Of a stretch of DNA of 64,000 nt, positions 30,981 to 40,639 are shown in pieces. Every line of letters starts with the position of its first letter. The stretch's first letter is position 1. The translations under genes were made by a program, and so were the position numbers. The stretch is from the NCBI RefSeq assembly GCF_001422405.1, contig NZ_LMMV01000012.1, forward strand, positions 102,830-166,829, read 5' to 3'. Below the pieces are notes generated by a model. It worked only from the letters and a program-made list of their open reading frames with translations, made no database searches and was not told the DNA's origin. Source of the DNA: Pseudorhodoferax sp. Leaf267. GTDB taxonomy: Bacteria > Pseudomonadota > Gammaproteobacteria > Burkholderiales > Burkholderiaceae_C.

Positions 30981-31918
30981 AGCGCGCCCAGCAGGTCGTG
31001 CAAGCGCGGTTTGCGCCACAGGCCGCCAAGGCGCGCGAGCGTAGAACGTGGCGCGCTGCGCCAGGTCTGCAGCGAGCGCGCGCCGCACAGCGTCAGCACC
31101 ACCGGCTGGCCGGCGCGCAGGCGCGCCAGCAAGGGCGCGCAATGCTGTGCATCGACCTGCTGCCAGGCTGCGGCCCAGGCCTGCCAGTCTTCGCGCAGCG
31201 CGCTCGGGGCCAGGTCCTGCACCAGCATGGGCCGGGCTGCATCGCGCGGCGCCGTGGCCGGCAAGGCGCCGCAGCCGCTCAGCCACAGGGCGTTGACGGG
31301 CGGCAGGCCCTGGCCTTCGCGCTCGGTGTTGACGGGGTGGGTGTAGAGCAGCATCTGCATCTCGTTGAGCAGCCGGCGCAGCAAGGGGCTGGCCGGCATC
31401 CAGGGGTTGAGGTCGATGCCGGCCACGCGGGCCGGCGAGGCCGTGGCCAGGTCGCGGAACGCCTCGCCCTGCGCCAGCCAGCGGCCCTCGTCCAGGCCAT
31501 GCAGCACGATGCCGTCTTCGGCGAAATAGGGCGCCATGCTCGCGGTCAGCGCCTGGGCCTGCGCAGGGGGCAGGGCCAGGCCTTCGGCGTCGGACAGGCG
31601 CACATCGTTCATGCCCACGTCGAAGTGGCAGGGCGTGAGCCAGCCCCAGGCGGCGCCTCGTGGCGCGAGACCGGACCGCGTGGCCTGCAGCGCGGCCCAC
31701 GGGATGCGCCCGTCCGCCACGGCCAGGCCCATGGCCTGCGCGAGCGCGCGCTCGTCCGGCGTGTCGAAGGCTTCGTCGGGCAGGTGTTCGATGGGCCCGG
31801 GCGTCAGCGCTGCCAGCAGGGCGCCGAGCTGGGGCAGTGGCAGCGTCCGCAGCAGTTCGCGGGCTTCAAGGTTGGTGCTGCCGGCGTGGGCGATCAGCAA
31901 GGGGGCGGTGTCCGACAT
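30977..31918 (-). CDS. Uncharacterised protein coupled to recJ (often annotated phosphoglycerate mutase)
   Basis: 313 residues, soluble, no signal peptide. I recall this Burkholderiales family (COG4255-like) being labelled phosphoglycerate mutase, but I see no mutase catalytic motif and would not assert activity. Visible conserved-looking stretches are LLIAHAGSTN, WGWLTPCHFDVGMNDVRL, GIDLNPWMP and EMQMLLYTHPVN, with many tryptophans. It overlaps recJ by GTGA, which suggests co-translation and perhaps a DNA-related role (inference). It is divergent from the Lol exporter genes across 66 nt. Confidence 0.75.
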   Translation of the reverse strand: MSDTAPLLIAHAGSTNLEARELLRTLPLPQLGALLAALTPGPIEHLPDEAFDTPDERALAQAMGLAVADGRIPWAALQATRSGLAPRGAAWGWLTPCHFDVGMNDVRLSDAEGLALPPAQAQALTASMAPYFAEDGIVLHGLDEGRWLAQGEAFRDLATASPARVAGIDLNPWMPASPLLRRLLNEMQMLLYTHPVNTEREGQGLPPVNALWLSGCGALPATAPRDAARPMLVQDLAPSALREDWQAWAAAWQQVDAQHCAPLLARLRAGQPVVLTLCGARSLQTWRSAPRSTLARLGGLWRKPRLHDLLGAL

Positions 31919-31984
31919 GGGGGCGATTGTCCGGGATGCCACAATTCGCGGTTTTCGCTCTTCGACGAGTCTGCACCCCCGTCT

Positions 31985-33241
31985 ATGCAAGTCCCCTACG
32001 AACTGGCGGTCGGCTGGCGTTACACGCGTGCCGGCCGCGCGACGCGGCGCAACGGCTTCATCTCCTTCATCTCCGGTGTCTCCATGCTGGGCATCGCGCT
32101 CGGCGTGGCCGCGCTGATCATCGTGCTGTCGGTGATGAACGGCTTCCAGAAGGAAGTGCGCGACCGCATGCTGGGCGTGGTCTCGCACGTGGAGATCTAC
32201 GCGCCGCAGGGCGCGGCTTTGCCGGACGTGAACCGCACGCTGGCCGAGGCGCGGGGCAATCCCGCGGTGGTGGGCGCTGCGCCGTTCATCGCGAGCCAGG
32301 CGCTGATCGCGCGCGGCGAAGACATGAAGGGCGCCATCGTGCGCGGCATCGATCCGGCCACCGAGGGCCAGGTGACGGACGTGGCCGGCGGCGACCGCGC
32401 GGCCACGATCGCCAGGCTCAAACCGGGCGAGTTCGGCATCGTGCTGGGCGTGGAACTGGCGCGCAGCCTGGGCGTGCGCGAGGGCGACCCGGTCACGCTG
32501 GTCTCGCCGTCCGGCCAGGTCACGCCGGCTGGCATCGTGCCGCGGCTCAAGCAGATGACCGTGGTCGGCATGTTCGACTCCGGCCACTACGAGTACGACT
32601 CGTCGTTGGCCATGCTGCACATCGAGGACGCGGCGCGCCTGTTCCGTCTGGAAGGGCCCACCGGCGTGCGGCTCAAGCTGCGGGACCTGCACCAGGCCCG
32701 CACGGTGGCGATGGAACTGGCGCGCAGCCTCTCGGGCGACCTCCTGATCCGCGACTGGACGCGGCAGAACCAGACCTGGTTCGCAGCCGTGCAGCTCGAA
32801 AAACGCATGATGTTCATCATCCTCACGCTGATCGTGGCCGTGGCTGCGTTCAACCTGGTCAGCACCCTGGTGATGACCGTGACCGACAAGCGCGCCGACA
32901 TCGCCATCCTGCGCACGCTGGGCGCGAGCCCCCGCAGCATCATGGGCATCTTCATGGTGCAGGGCGCCATGGTCGGCGTGATCGGCACGCTGGCCGGCCT
33001 GGCCCTGGGCCTGGGCATCGCCTACAACATCGACGTCATCGTGCCGGCGCTGGAGAAGCTGTTCTCGGCCAGCTTCCTGCCGCGCGAGGTCTACCTGATC
33101 AACCGCATGCCCAGCGATCCGCAGCAGAGCGACATCATGCCGATCGCCGTCATTTCGCTGATCCTGGCATTTCTGGCCACCATCTACCCGAGCTGGCGTG
33201 CCAGCCGCGTGAACCCGGCCGAGGCGCTGCGTTATGAGTGA
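31985..33241 (+). CDS. lolC: Lipoprotein-releasing ABC transporter permease (LolC/LolE, possibly single LolF type)
   Basis: 418 residues. The inner-membrane component of the complex that extracts outer-membrane-destined lipoproteins and hands them to LolA. It has four membrane helices: one near residues 25-48, then a large periplasmic domain, then three between ~270 and 405 ([20 protein letters not shown] first). The N-terminal [12 protein letters not shown] and the coupling region [15 protein letters not shown] are characteristic. Only one permease gene is present beside lolD, so the complex may contain two copies of this protein (LolF-like); a lolE elsewhere cannot be excluded. lolD starts 8 nt inside its 3' end. 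Confidence 0.92.
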   Translation: MQVPYELAVGWRYTRAGRATRRNGFISFISGVSMLGIALGVAALIIVLSVMNGFQKEVRDRMLGVVSHVEIYAPQGAALPDVNRTLAEARGNPAVVGAAPFIASQALIARGEDMKGAIVRGIDPATEGQVTDVAGGDRAATIARLKPGEFGIVLGVELARSLGVREGDPVTLVSPSGQVTPAGIVPRLKQMTVVGMFDSGHYEYDSSLAMLHIEDAARLFRLEGPTGVRLKLRDLHQARTVAMELARSLSGDLLIRDWTRQNQTWFAAVQLEKRMMFIILTLIVAVAAFNLVSTLVMTVTDKRADIAILRTLGASPRSIMGIFMVQGAMVGVIGTLAGLALGLGIAYNIDVIVPALEKLFSASFLPREVYLINRMPSDPQQSDIMPIAVISLILAFLATIYPSWRASRVNPAEALRYE

Positions 33242-33941
33242 CGTGCAAGCCACCGCGGCACCCGCTGTGCTGCAGGCCCGCGGCCTCACCAAGCGCTTCC
33301 ACGAAGGCCGGCTTGACGTGACCGTGCTGCAGGGCGTGGACCTGGACGTGCATCCCGGCGAGACGCTGGCCATCGTGGGCGCCTCCGGCTCGGGCAAGAG
33401 CACCTTGTTGCACCTGCTGGGCGGGCTGGATGCGCCCACGGCCGGCACGGTGCAGCTGGCCGGCCAGGCACTGGCGTCATTGAGCCCTGCGGCCCAGGGC
33501 GAGCTGCGCAACCGCGAACTCGGCTTCGTCTACCAGTTCCACCACCTGTTGCCCGAGTTCAGTGCCCAGGACAACGTGGCCATGCCGCTGTGGATCCGTC
33601 GCGAGACCAAGGCCGCCGCGGCCGAGCGCGCCGCCGCCATCCTGGGCGAGGTGGGCCTGGCCGAGCGCATGGCGCACCGGCCGGCCGAGCTGTCCGGTGG
33701 TGAACGCCAGCGCGTGGCGATCGCGCGTGCGCTGGTGGCCTCGCCGCGCTGCGTGCTGGCCGACGAGCCGACCGGCAACCTGGACCGCGGCACGGCCGAG
33801 GCCGTGTTCGGCATGATGCTGCGGCTCGCGCGCGAGCATGGCACCGCCTTCATCGTGGTCACGCATGACGAGTCGCTGGCCGCGCGCTGCGGCCGCTTGT
33901 TGCGGCTGAACCGTGGCGTGCTGACCGAGGCGGGCCGCTGA
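33234..33941 (+). CDS. lolD: Lipoprotein-releasing system ATP-binding protein LolD
   Basis: 235 residues. The ATPase of the Lol exporter, with Walker [10 protein letters not shown] (residues 49-57), Q-loop [10 protein letters not shown] (the HHLLPEF string is characteristic of LolD), signature [15 protein letters not shown], Walker [13 protein letters not shown] and the switch His in VVTHDE. It overlaps the permease gene by 8 nt, so the two are translated together. It ends 9 nt from the convergent glutathione transferase. Confidence 0.95.
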   Translation: MSDVQATAAPAVLQARGLTKRFHEGRLDVTVLQGVDLDVHPGETLAIVGASGSGKSTLLHLLGGLDAPTAGTVQLAGQALASLSPAAQGELRNRELGFVYQFHHLLPEFSAQDNVAMPLWIRRETKAAAAERAAAILGEVGLAERMAHRPAELSGGERQRVAIARALVASPRCVLADEPTGNLDRGTAEAVFGMMLRLAREHGTAFIVVTHDESLAARCGRLLRLNRGVLTEAGR

Positions 33942-33950
33942 GGCTGTCGT

Positions 33951-34667
33951 TCAGCGCTGGCGTGCAGCGGCCTGCAGGCCGGGCGTGGTGCCGAACAGCG
34001 CTTCGCGCGCTTCTTCGCTGAGCACGGGGGCGCGCAGTTCGCGGCCTAGCGCCAGGCCGCGTTGCACGCCGGGGCGCTGCATCACCCGCTCGCTCCAGTG
34101 CGCCACGTGGGGGTAGTCGGCCAGGTCGATCTGCTGTGCCTTGTGCAGGCGGATCCACGGCAGCACTGCGATGTCGGCGATGGAGAACGCCGCGCCGGCC
34201 ACGTGCTGGCCTGTATGCGCCAGCTGCTTGTCGAGCACGCCATACAGCCTGCGCACTTCCTTGCCATAGCGGTCGATGGCGTATGGCACGTCCTCGGTCG
34301 CATATTGCAGAAAGTGCCCGTTCTGGCTGGCCATCGGGCCCAGGCCCCCGATTTGCCACATCAGCCACTGCATGACCTGGAGCCGCTCGACGCCTTCCGC
34401 AGGCAGGAACTTGCCTGACTTTTCAGCGAGATAGACGAGGATGGCGCCACTCTCGGTCACGGTGAGAGGGTCGCGGCCCGAAGGTGGCTCGTCGTCCACG
34501 ATGGCCGGCATCTTGTGGTGCTGGTTGATCAGCGCCACGAACTCAGGGGTGAATTGCTCCCCACGCCCGATGTTGACCGGCACCATGCGATACGGCATGC
34601 CGCACTCCTCCAGCATGATGGAGATCTTCCAGCCGTGCGGCGTTGGCCAATAGTGCAGTTCGATCAT
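33951..34667 (-). CDS. Glutathione S-transferase family protein (YghU/YfcG-like)
   Basis: 238 residues. The N-terminal thioredoxin-fold domain (LHYWPTPHGWKISIMLEE, NQHHKMPAIVDDE, TESGAILVYLAEK) carries the glutathione-binding ESGAI motif. The helical C-terminal domain contains QWLMWQIGGLGPMASQNGHF and the late ADIAVLPWI. This pattern fits the YghU/YfcG (nu-class) branch, which acts as a disulfide-bond reductase using glutathione. Substrate and trigger are unknown. It is divergent from the N-formylglutamate amidohydrolase across 181 nt in which no clear promoter pair was found. Confidence 0.9.
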   Translation of the reverse strand: MIELHYWPTPHGWKISIMLEECGMPYRMVPVNIGRGEQFTPEFVALINQHHKMPAIVDDEPPSGRDPLTVTESGAILVYLAEKSGKFLPAEGVERLQVMQWLMWQIGGLGPMASQNGHFLQYATEDVPYAIDRYGKEVRRLYGVLDKQLAHTGQHVAGAAFSIADIAVLPWIRLHKAQQIDLADYPHVAHWSERVMQRPGVQRGLALGRELRAPVLSEEAREALFGTTPGLQAAARQR

Positions 34668-34848
34668 CGGGTTCGATTGTGTACGCGATTGGATTTGGTG
34701 TTCGATTTTGCGCTGGGGGATACAAGTATTTCACTGTTCGAATTGCATTTGGTAGGACAAGTCCGCGCCAGCACGCGCATAAAACGCCATCCTCAGGCTC
34801 TGCTGCATTGCAATAGTTCCTGCCGGCCGGCTACTGCACAATGTTTCC

Positions 34849-35697
34849 ATGGCTGACGACGTACGCGCCTTGCCCGGCACCGGACCACTGGTCCTCGATT
34901 CCCCCCACAGCGGCACCGTCTACCCCGACGACTTCGCCCATGCCTGCGACGCGGCCGTGTTGCGGCGGGCCGAGGACACGCATGTGGAAAAGCTGTACGA
35001 CTTCGCGCCCGGCCTGGGTGTGGCCTGGATCGAGGCACTGTTCCCGCGCAGCTACCTGGACGCGAACCGCGACCTGACCGAGATCGACGAGACGCTGCTC
35101 GATGCGCCCTGGCCCGGCCCGATCGCGACCGATGCACGCGTGCTGTCCAAGGTGCGGCTGGGCAAGGGGCTGATCTGGCGCACCACCGACGAGGGCACGC
35201 CGTTGTATGCGCGCAAGCTCTCCGTGGCCGAAGTGGAGGAGCGCATCGACCGCTGCTGGCGCCCCTACCACGCAGCCGTGGCCCGGGCCATCGACGCCGC
35301 CCATGCGGCCCACGGCTACAGCATCCACATCAACTGCCATTCCATGCCGGCCGTGGCCTCGCGTTTCGCCACCGATTTCCCGGGGCTGGCGCATGCCGAT
35401 TTCGTGGTCGGCGACCGCGACGGCAGCACGGCCGACCCGGCGCTGTCGCAGGCCATCGTGGCGCACCTGCGTCACCTGGGTTACGACGTGGCCTACAACC
35501 ACCCGTACAAGGGCGTGGAACTGGTGCGCCGCTATGGTGACCCCGCGCGGCATCGCCACAGCATCCAGATCGAGATCAACCGCAAGCTCTACATGGACGA
35601 GCAGACGCTGGCGCTGCATGCCGGTGCGGTGCCCTTGAAGGCGCATCTGCGCGCGCTGGTCGAGATGCTGCTGGCCACCGACCCGAGGGCGCCGTGA
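34849..35697 (+). CDS. N-formylglutamate amidohydrolase family protein (HutG-like)
   Basis: 282 residues. Family members hydrolyse N-formyl-glutamate (the end of one histidine-degradation route) or related N-acyl amino acids. Metal and active-site motifs visible are [31 protein letters not shown] and [13 protein letters not shown]. No other hut genes are adjacent, so the histidine link is not proven. The TGA shares a base with the next ATG (TGATG), coupling it to an LhgO-like oxidase. Together they may act in glutamate/2-oxoglutarate side-product metabolism (inference). Confidence 0.88.
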   Translation: MADDVRALPGTGPLVLDSPHSGTVYPDDFAHACDAAVLRRAEDTHVEKLYDFAPGLGVAWIEALFPRSYLDANRDLTEIDETLLDAPWPGPIATDARVLSKVRLGKGLIWRTTDEGTPLYARKLSVAEVEERIDRCWRPYHAAVARAIDAAHAAHGYSIHINCHSMPAVASRFATDFPGLAHADFVVGDRDGSTADPALSQAIVAHLRHLGYDVAYNHPYKGVELVRRYGDPARHRHSIQIEINRKLYMDEQTLALHAGAVPLKAHLRALVEMLLATDPRAP

Positions 35698-36812
35698 TGG
35701 ACCGTGTCGACCTGGTCGTCATCGGTGCCGGCGTGGTCGGGCTGGCCGTGGCCCGCGCGCTGGCGCTGTCCCCGGCCTTCGCCGGGCGTGAGGCCATGGT
35801 GCTGGAAGCTGCCGACGCCATCGGCACCGGCACCAGCTCGCGCAACAGCGAAGTCATCCACGCCGGCATCTACTACGCCGCCGGTTCGCTCAAGGCGCAG
35901 CTGTGCGTGCGCGGCAAGCAGATGCTTTACGCGTACTGCGCAGAACGCGGCATCGCCCACAGCCCCTGCGGCAAGCTCATCGTCGCCACCGATACCGCGC
36001 AGATCGACCAGCTGCAAGGCATCATCGCCAAGGCGGCGGCCAACGGTGTGGACGATCTGGTGCTGCTGTCGGCGCAAGACGCGCGCGCCATGGAGCCGCA
36101 GCTGCGCTGCACGGCTGCGATCCATTCGCCAAGCACGGGCATCATCGACAGCCACGCGCTGATGCTGGCTCTGCAGGGCGATTTCGAGAACGCTGGCGGC
36201 CTTGTCGCGCTGAACACGCCGCTATCCCGTGCGCGCTGCACGGCCCAGGGCATCGTGCTCCAGATGCAGGACGGCACCGAGCTGCTGGCCGGCACGGTGG
36301 TCAATGCGGCGGGCCTGTCGGCGCAGGCTCTGGCACACCGCATCGACGGCCTGCCAGCGCGCCACGTGCCGCCCAGCCACTTCGCCAAGGGCAACTACTT
36401 CACGCTGTCGGGCCGCGCGCCGTTCTCGCGCCTGATCTACCCCGCGCCCGAGGCCGCCGGCCTAGGCGTGCACCTGACGCTGGACCTGGGCGGCCAGGCC
36501 AAGTTCGGCCCCGACGTGCAGTGGGTCACGTCGCCGGATGACCTGGTGGTGGACCCGCGCCGCGGCGATGCCTTCTATGCCGAGGTGCGCAAATACTGGC
36601 CCGGGCTGCCGGACGGCGCGCTGGTGCCGGGCTATGCCGGCATGCGCCCGAAGATCCAGGCGCCGCACGAGCCGGCGCGTGACTTCATGGTGCAGGGGCC
36701 TGCCGAACACGGCGTGGCCGGCCTGGTGAATCTGTTCGGCATCGAATCGCCGGGGCTCACGAGTTCGCTGGCCATCGGGGAGCGCGTGGCAGCGCTGCTG
36801 GCGACGCGCTGA
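35697..36812 (+). CDS. FAD-dependent oxidoreductase, L-2-hydroxyglutarate oxidase-like
   Basis: 371 residues. The N-terminal dinucleotide-binding fold [19 protein letters not shown] starts at residue ~3. [14 protein letters not shown], the phosphate loop of the DAO/LhgO family, follows, and [10 protein letters not shown] and the C-terminal [18 protein letters not shown] are very close to LhgO, which oxidises L-2-hydroxyglutarate to 2-oxoglutarate and passes electrons to quinone. ATG 35697 overlaps the upstream stop; a GTG one codon earlier is possible. Other glycine-oxidase-type substrates cannot be ruled out. Confidence 0.87.
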   Translation: MDRVDLVVIGAGVVGLAVARALALSPAFAGREAMVLEAADAIGTGTSSRNSEVIHAGIYYAAGSLKAQLCVRGKQMLYAYCAERGIAHSPCGKLIVATDTAQIDQLQGIIAKAAANGVDDLVLLSAQDARAMEPQLRCTAAIHSPSTGIIDSHALMLALQGDFENAGGLVALNTPLSRARCTAQGIVLQMQDGTELLAGTVVNAAGLSAQALAHRIDGLPARHVPPSHFAKGNYFTLSGRAPFSRLIYPAPEAAGLGVHLTLDLGGQAKFGPDVQWVTSPDDLVVDPRRGDAFYAEVRKYWPGLPDGALVPGYAGMRPKIQAPHEPARDFMVQGPAEHGVAGLVNLFGIESPGLTSSLAIGERVAALLATR

Positions 36813-36817
36813 GGGCT

Positions 36818-37234
36818 TCAGGAATCCGGCGGTGGATCCAGCGCCATCGGCACGGTGGGCTGGAAATCGACCGGGGCGTCGCTCTCCTTCGGCTGCTCCG
36901 CTGCCCGGTGGTTGCGCAGCAAGCGCAACTCGCCCGGAATGCCATAGCCAAAGCCCTGCCGGCTGCCGTCGCGCTGGTCGGCGAGCAGCTCGTCCAGGTA
37001 GTCGACGCAGCGCTCCTCCAGGCTCCACAGCGCCGCAATCTTGTTCACGACACGCGGATAGTGTTGCGCGCACTTGAACGGGCGGATCTCGCGGGGCAGG
37101 CTCTTGAGCCACAGCAACGTGAAGCTCTGCAGCTCGTCGTCGAGCAGCTGCGGCTTGCGCTTCCACTCGGTTGGCGCAGCGGCAGGGCCGCCCGTCGCAG
37201 GCGCAGGAGGCTTGGAAAACACCGGCTTGTTCAT
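36818..37234 (-). CDS. Conserved-looking protein of unknown function
   Basis: 138 residues with no recognised domain. A proline/alanine-rich N-terminal ~25 residues and an acidic, proline-rich tail flank a central ~80-residue block (LLDDELQSFTLLWLKSLP, RVVNKIAALWSLEERCVDYLDELL). The block looks folded and mostly helical, and codon use is like the neighbours. It is soluble, with no signal or membrane helix. It is convergent with the oxidase gene at 5 nt. I think relatives exist in Burkholderiales, but no function is known to me. Confidence 0.75.
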   Translation of the reverse strand: MNKPVFSKPPAPATGGPAAAPTEWKRKPQLLDDELQSFTLLWLKSLPREIRPFKCAQHYPRVVNKIAALWSLEERCVDYLDELLADQRDGSRQGFGYGIPGELRLLRNHRAAEQPKESDAPVDFQPTVPMALDPPPDS

Positions 37235-37356
37235 GGGTTGGCGTCAATGCGTGTGCGGGAACACGTGACGACCAGTGTAGTGTGCACACGCAGGGGCGTC
37301 TGTCGGCGGCGGGCGCGTGGCCATGCCTGGTGCTGCAGGCGCGGCATGCCGGGTGC

Positions 37357-38763
37357 TCAAGCGCTGCGCTGCACGCGCAGCAGGCTGAACATGCCGGCGC
37401 AGGTGGCCAGCGCGGCAGCCATGCCCAGCGCAATCTTGGCGCCGGCCCCGTGGCCGGCCTGCAGCGCCGGCACGCTGAACACGATGGCCAGCAGCACGGC
37501 GCCGATGCTCTGGCCCGTGAGCCGCGCCGTGCCCAGCATGCCGCTGGCGCCACCGGCACGGTGGGGCGGGGCCGAAGTCACGATCGTGTAGTTGTTGGGC
37601 GACTGGAACAGGGCGAAGCCGATGCCGCACAAGGCCATGCGCCAGGCGATGTCGGCGTTGTGCGGCGCTGCGGGCAGCATGGCGAGCAAGGCCAGGCCGC
37701 AGGCCATGGTCCACATGCCGATGGCGCCCAGCAGGCCAGCTGGCACGCGCCCGATCAGTCGGCCGGCGATGGGCGCCGTGACGATGCTGCCGAGCGGCCA
37801 GGCCGTGATCAGCAGGCCGGTGTCCACATGCGAGCGGCCATAGCCTTCGAGCAGCAGGAAGGGCAGGGCAATGTTGGACAACATCTGCGCCGCGAACGCC
37901 GTGACCGAGCTGCACATGGACAGCGCGAAGATGCGGATGCGCAGCAGGTCCACCGGGAACAGCGGCACGGCCTGGCCCAGCTGCCGGCGCACGTAGACCA
38001 CGCCGATCGCAAGCCCGGCCAGCAGCAGGGCGGCGGCCATCGCCATGGCGCTGGCGCCGCCCGGCGCACCGGCGCGGGTGCCCAGCGTGTCCACGCCCAG
38101 GAAGATCAGCGCGAACATGGCCGCGTTCAGCAGCACGTCGAGCAGCGACAGGCCGTCGGCCTTCTGCGGGCCCGGCGGGTTCGACGGGAGCGCGCGCGCG
38201 CCCAGCACCAGCAGCGCGCCGGCCAGCGGCAGGTTGATGGCGAACAGCCAGGGCCAGCTGGCCACCGACAGCACCGCCGCCGCGACGCTGGGGCCGGCCA
38301 CCGAGGCCACCGCCACGGTCATGGAGTTGATCGCGATGCCGCGGCCCAGCATGGCGCGCGGATAGGTCAGGCGCACCAGCGCCGAGTTCACGCCCATCAC
38401 GCCGGCCGCGCCCATGCCCTGCACGGCGCGCGAGGCGACCAGCATGCCCATGCTGTCGGCCAGCACGCAGCCCAGCGAGCCCAGCAGCAGCACCGCCAGG
38501 CCCCACAGATAGACCTTGCGGTAGCCCAGCAGGTCGCCGAGCTTGGCGCAGGGCAGCAGCAGCGTCAGCACGCCGAGCTGGTAGGCGTTGACGATCCAGA
38601 TCGCGTCCGAGGCCGGCCGCTGCAGGTCGCGCGCGATGCCGGGCAACGCGAGGTTCACGACCGTGGCGTCCAGCACCGAGATCGCGATGCCCAGCAGGAT
38701 CACCGCCATCGCCCAGTAGCGAGCGGGTGTGGGCAGGCCGTCTGCGGGGGCAGGTGCGGCCAT
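37357..38763 (-). CDS. MFS drug/metabolite transporter, 14-helix DHA2 (EmrB/QacA) family
   Basis: 468 residues, about 14 membrane helices. The first helix carries LDATVVNLALP (the DHA2 motif D1), followed by WIVNAYQLGVLTLLLPCAKLGDLLGYRK (motif A region; read in two parts) and SRAVQGMGAAGVMGV. It probably exports a drug or organic anion by proton antiport. Its ATG shares a base with the pyrD stop (TGATG), so it is co-translated with a pyrimidine enzyme, perhaps only for expression convenience. No partner membrane-fusion protein is adjacent, so it may act alone in the inner membrane. Confidence 0.9.
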   Translation of the reverse strand: MAAPAPADGLPTPARYWAMAVILLGIAISVLDATVVNLALPGIARDLQRPASDAIWIVNAYQLGVLTLLLPCAKLGDLLGYRKVYLWGLAVLLLGSLGCVLADSMGMLVASRAVQGMGAAGVMGVNSALVRLTYPRAMLGRGIAINSMTVAVASVAGPSVAAAVLSVASWPWLFAINLPLAGALLVLGARALPSNPPGPQKADGLSLLDVLLNAAMFALIFLGVDTLGTRAGAPGGASAMAMAAALLLAGLAIGVVYVRRQLGQAVPLFPVDLLRIRIFALSMCSSVTAFAAQMLSNIALPFLLLEGYGRSHVDTGLLITAWPLGSIVTAPIAGRLIGRVPAGLLGAIGMWTMACGLALLAMLPAAPHNADIAWRMALCGIGFALFQSPNNYTIVTSAPPHRAGGASGMLGTARLTGQSIGAVLLAIVFSVPALQAGHGAGAKIALGMAAALATCAGMFSLLRVQRSA

Positions 38764-39884
38764 CAGGCCTTGCGGTCGCGGATGGCGATGGCCGCCTCAC
38801 GCACCAGCGCCGGGCCCTGGTAGATCAGGCCGGTGTAGATCTGCACCAGGTCGGCGCCGGCTTCGATCTTGGTCAGCGCATCGCGCGCGCTGAGCACGCC
38901 GCCCACGCCGATGATGGGGAACTGCGACCCCAGCGCCTGGCGTAGCTGCGTGATCACGCGGTTGCTGGCGGCCAGCAGCGGTGCGCCCGACAGCCCGCCG
39001 GTTTCCTCGGCATGCTCCAGGCCTTGCACGCGGTCGCGCGCCAGCGTGGTGTTGGTGGCGATCAGGCCCCAGCCCAGGTTGTCGGCGGCGGCGTCCGCGG
39101 CGTGGTAGCGCTGCAGTGTGGCGGCGATCACGGCGACCTGGCCTTCGTCCAGGTCGGGCGCGATCTTCACGAACAGCGGCACGCGGCGCAGCACCTGGCG
39201 CCCGGCCGCGTCGGTCGTCGCGTGTTCGCGCGCCAGCAGCGCGCGGCGCTCGGCCAGCGCGCCCAGCAGTGCGTCCAGCGCGGCATCGGCCTGCAGCGTG
39301 CGCAGGTTCTGCGTGTTCGGGCTGGAGATGTTGATGGTCACGTAGTCGGCATGCGGGTAGACGCCGGCCAGGCCCGCCAGATAGTCGTCGGTCGCGCGCT
39401 CGGTCGGCGTGGCCGCATTCTTGCCAATGTTCAGGCCCAGCAGCAGGGGCTGGCCGGGCTGCTGGCGGAACCGGGCGCGCTGCACGTTGGCGATGAAGGC
39501 GTCCAGGCCTTCGTTGTTGAAGCCCAGCCGGTTGATCAGGGCCTGGGCGCGCGGCAGCCGGAACATGCGCGGCTTGGGGTTGCCAGGCTGGGCCTTGGGC
39601 GTGACGGTCCCGACCTCGACGAAGCCAAAGCCGAGCGCGCCCAGCGCGTCGATGCAGCGCGCGTTCTTGTCCAGGCCCGCGGCCAGGCCCACGCGGTTGG
39701 GGAAGGACAGGCCGGCGACAGTCACCGGGTCGGCGACGCGCTTGTCGCACCAGGCCCAGGCCAGCGGTGTGCCATGCATGGAGGCCAGCGCGCCCATGGT
39801 GGCCTCGTGCGCGGTTTCGGCGTCCAGGCCGAACAGGAATGGCCGGGCCAGGGCGTAGGTGAGCCGGGAAGGCAACAGGGGCAT
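38763..39884 (-). CDS. pyrD: Dihydroorotate dehydrogenase (quinone), class 2
   Basis: 373 residues. It oxidises dihydroorotate to orotate in pyrimidine synthesis, passing electrons to quinone at the inner membrane. The N-terminal amphipathic extension ([20 protein letters not shown]) marks class 2. FMN and active-site motifs are [61 protein letters not shown] and [14 protein letters not shown] 39884 places this extension right at the start; an in-frame start 20 codons upstream would add a non-conserved tail. Divergent from rpiA across 44 nt. Confidence 0.96.
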   Translation of the reverse strand: MPLLPSRLTYALARPFLFGLDAETAHEATMGALASMHGTPLAWAWCDKRVADPVTVAGLSFPNRVGLAAGLDKNARCIDALGALGFGFVEVGTVTPKAQPGNPKPRMFRLPRAQALINRLGFNNEGLDAFIANVQRARFRQQPGQPLLLGLNIGKNAATPTERATDDYLAGLAGVYPHADYVTINISSPNTQNLRTLQADAALDALLGALAERRALLAREHATTDAAGRQVLRRVPLFVKIAPDLDEGQVAVIAATLQRYHAADAAADNLGWGLIATNTTLARDRVQGLEHAEETGGLSGAPLLAASNRVITQLRQALGSQFPIIGVGGVLSARDALTKIEAGADLVQIYTGLIYQGPALVREAAIAIRDRKA

Positions 39885-39928
39885 CGGATAATTCTCGGCT
39901 CGTTCAGACAACCGGCGGATTCTCCCAG

Positions 39929-40624
39929 ATGACTTCTTCCTCACCCCTGTCCCAAGACCAGCTCAAGGCCCTGGTCGGCCGCGCCGCACTGGCCTACGTC
40001 GTGCCCGGCGAGATCCTGGGAGTCGGCACCGGCTCCACGGTGAACTGCTTCATCGATGCATTGGCCGATCTGCGCGACCGCATCCCGGGCGCCGTGTCCA
40101 GTTCCGAAGCCAGCACGGCGCGGCTCCAGGCGTTGGGCATCGCCGTGTTCGATGCGAATGCGGTCGGCGAGATCGCGGTCTACGTGGACGGTGCCGATGA
40201 GATCGACGGCGAAGGCCACATGGTCAAGGGCGGCGGCGCGGCGCTCACGCGCGAGAAGATCGTGGCCGCGCAGTCGCGCCGCTTCGTCTGCATCGCCGAT
40301 GCGTCCAAGAAGGTCCCGGTGCTGGGGCGATTCCCGGTCCCGGTGGAGGTGGTGCCCATGGCTGCGCAACAGCTCGTGCGCCGGTTCGCGGCCATGGGCG
40401 GCACGGCCACGCTGCGCCTGCGCAAGGGCGAGGACCAGCCGCTGGTGACCGACAACGGCCAGCACATCCTGGACGTGGCGGGCCTGCAGATCGCCGACCC
40501 GGTGCGCTTCGAGACAGAGGTCAGCCAGTGGCCTGGCGTGGTGACGGTGGGCGTGTTCGCGCACCAGCGCGCCCAGGTCTGCCTGCTGGGCACGCCCGAG
40601 GGCGTGCGCACGCTGACGTTCTGA
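39929..40624 (+). CDS. rpiA: Ribose-5-phosphate isomerase A
   Basis: 231 residues, typical length. It interconverts ribose 5-phosphate and ribulose 5-phosphate in the pentose phosphate pathway. Active-site motifs are [13 protein letters not shown] (phosphate loop), VDGADEID (catalytic Asp residues) and [12 protein letters not shown] (catalytic Glu and Lys). It is convergent with the DUF4124 protein 15 nt away. The neighbour pyrD uses PRPP-derived metabolism, but no operon link exists because the two are divergent. Confidence 0.96.
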   Translation: MTSSSPLSQDQLKALVGRAALAYVVPGEILGVGTGSTVNCFIDALADLRDRIPGAVSSSEASTARLQALGIAVFDANAVGEIAVYVDGADEIDGEGHMVKGGGAALTREKIVAAQSRRFVCIADASKKVPVLGRFPVPVEVVPMAAQQLVRRFAAMGGTATLRLRKGEDQPLVTDNGQHILDVAGLQIADPVRFETEVSQWPGVVTVGVFAHQRAQVCLLGTPEGVRTLTF

Positions 40625-40639
40625 GCATGCGCGGCGGGC

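Noticed and set aside
34668-34848. GTTCGAAT-like string near 34736, considered as a tRNA T-arm
   Set aside because: No acceptor stem, anticodon arm or paired flanks can be drawn around it; no tRNA was found anywhere in the window.
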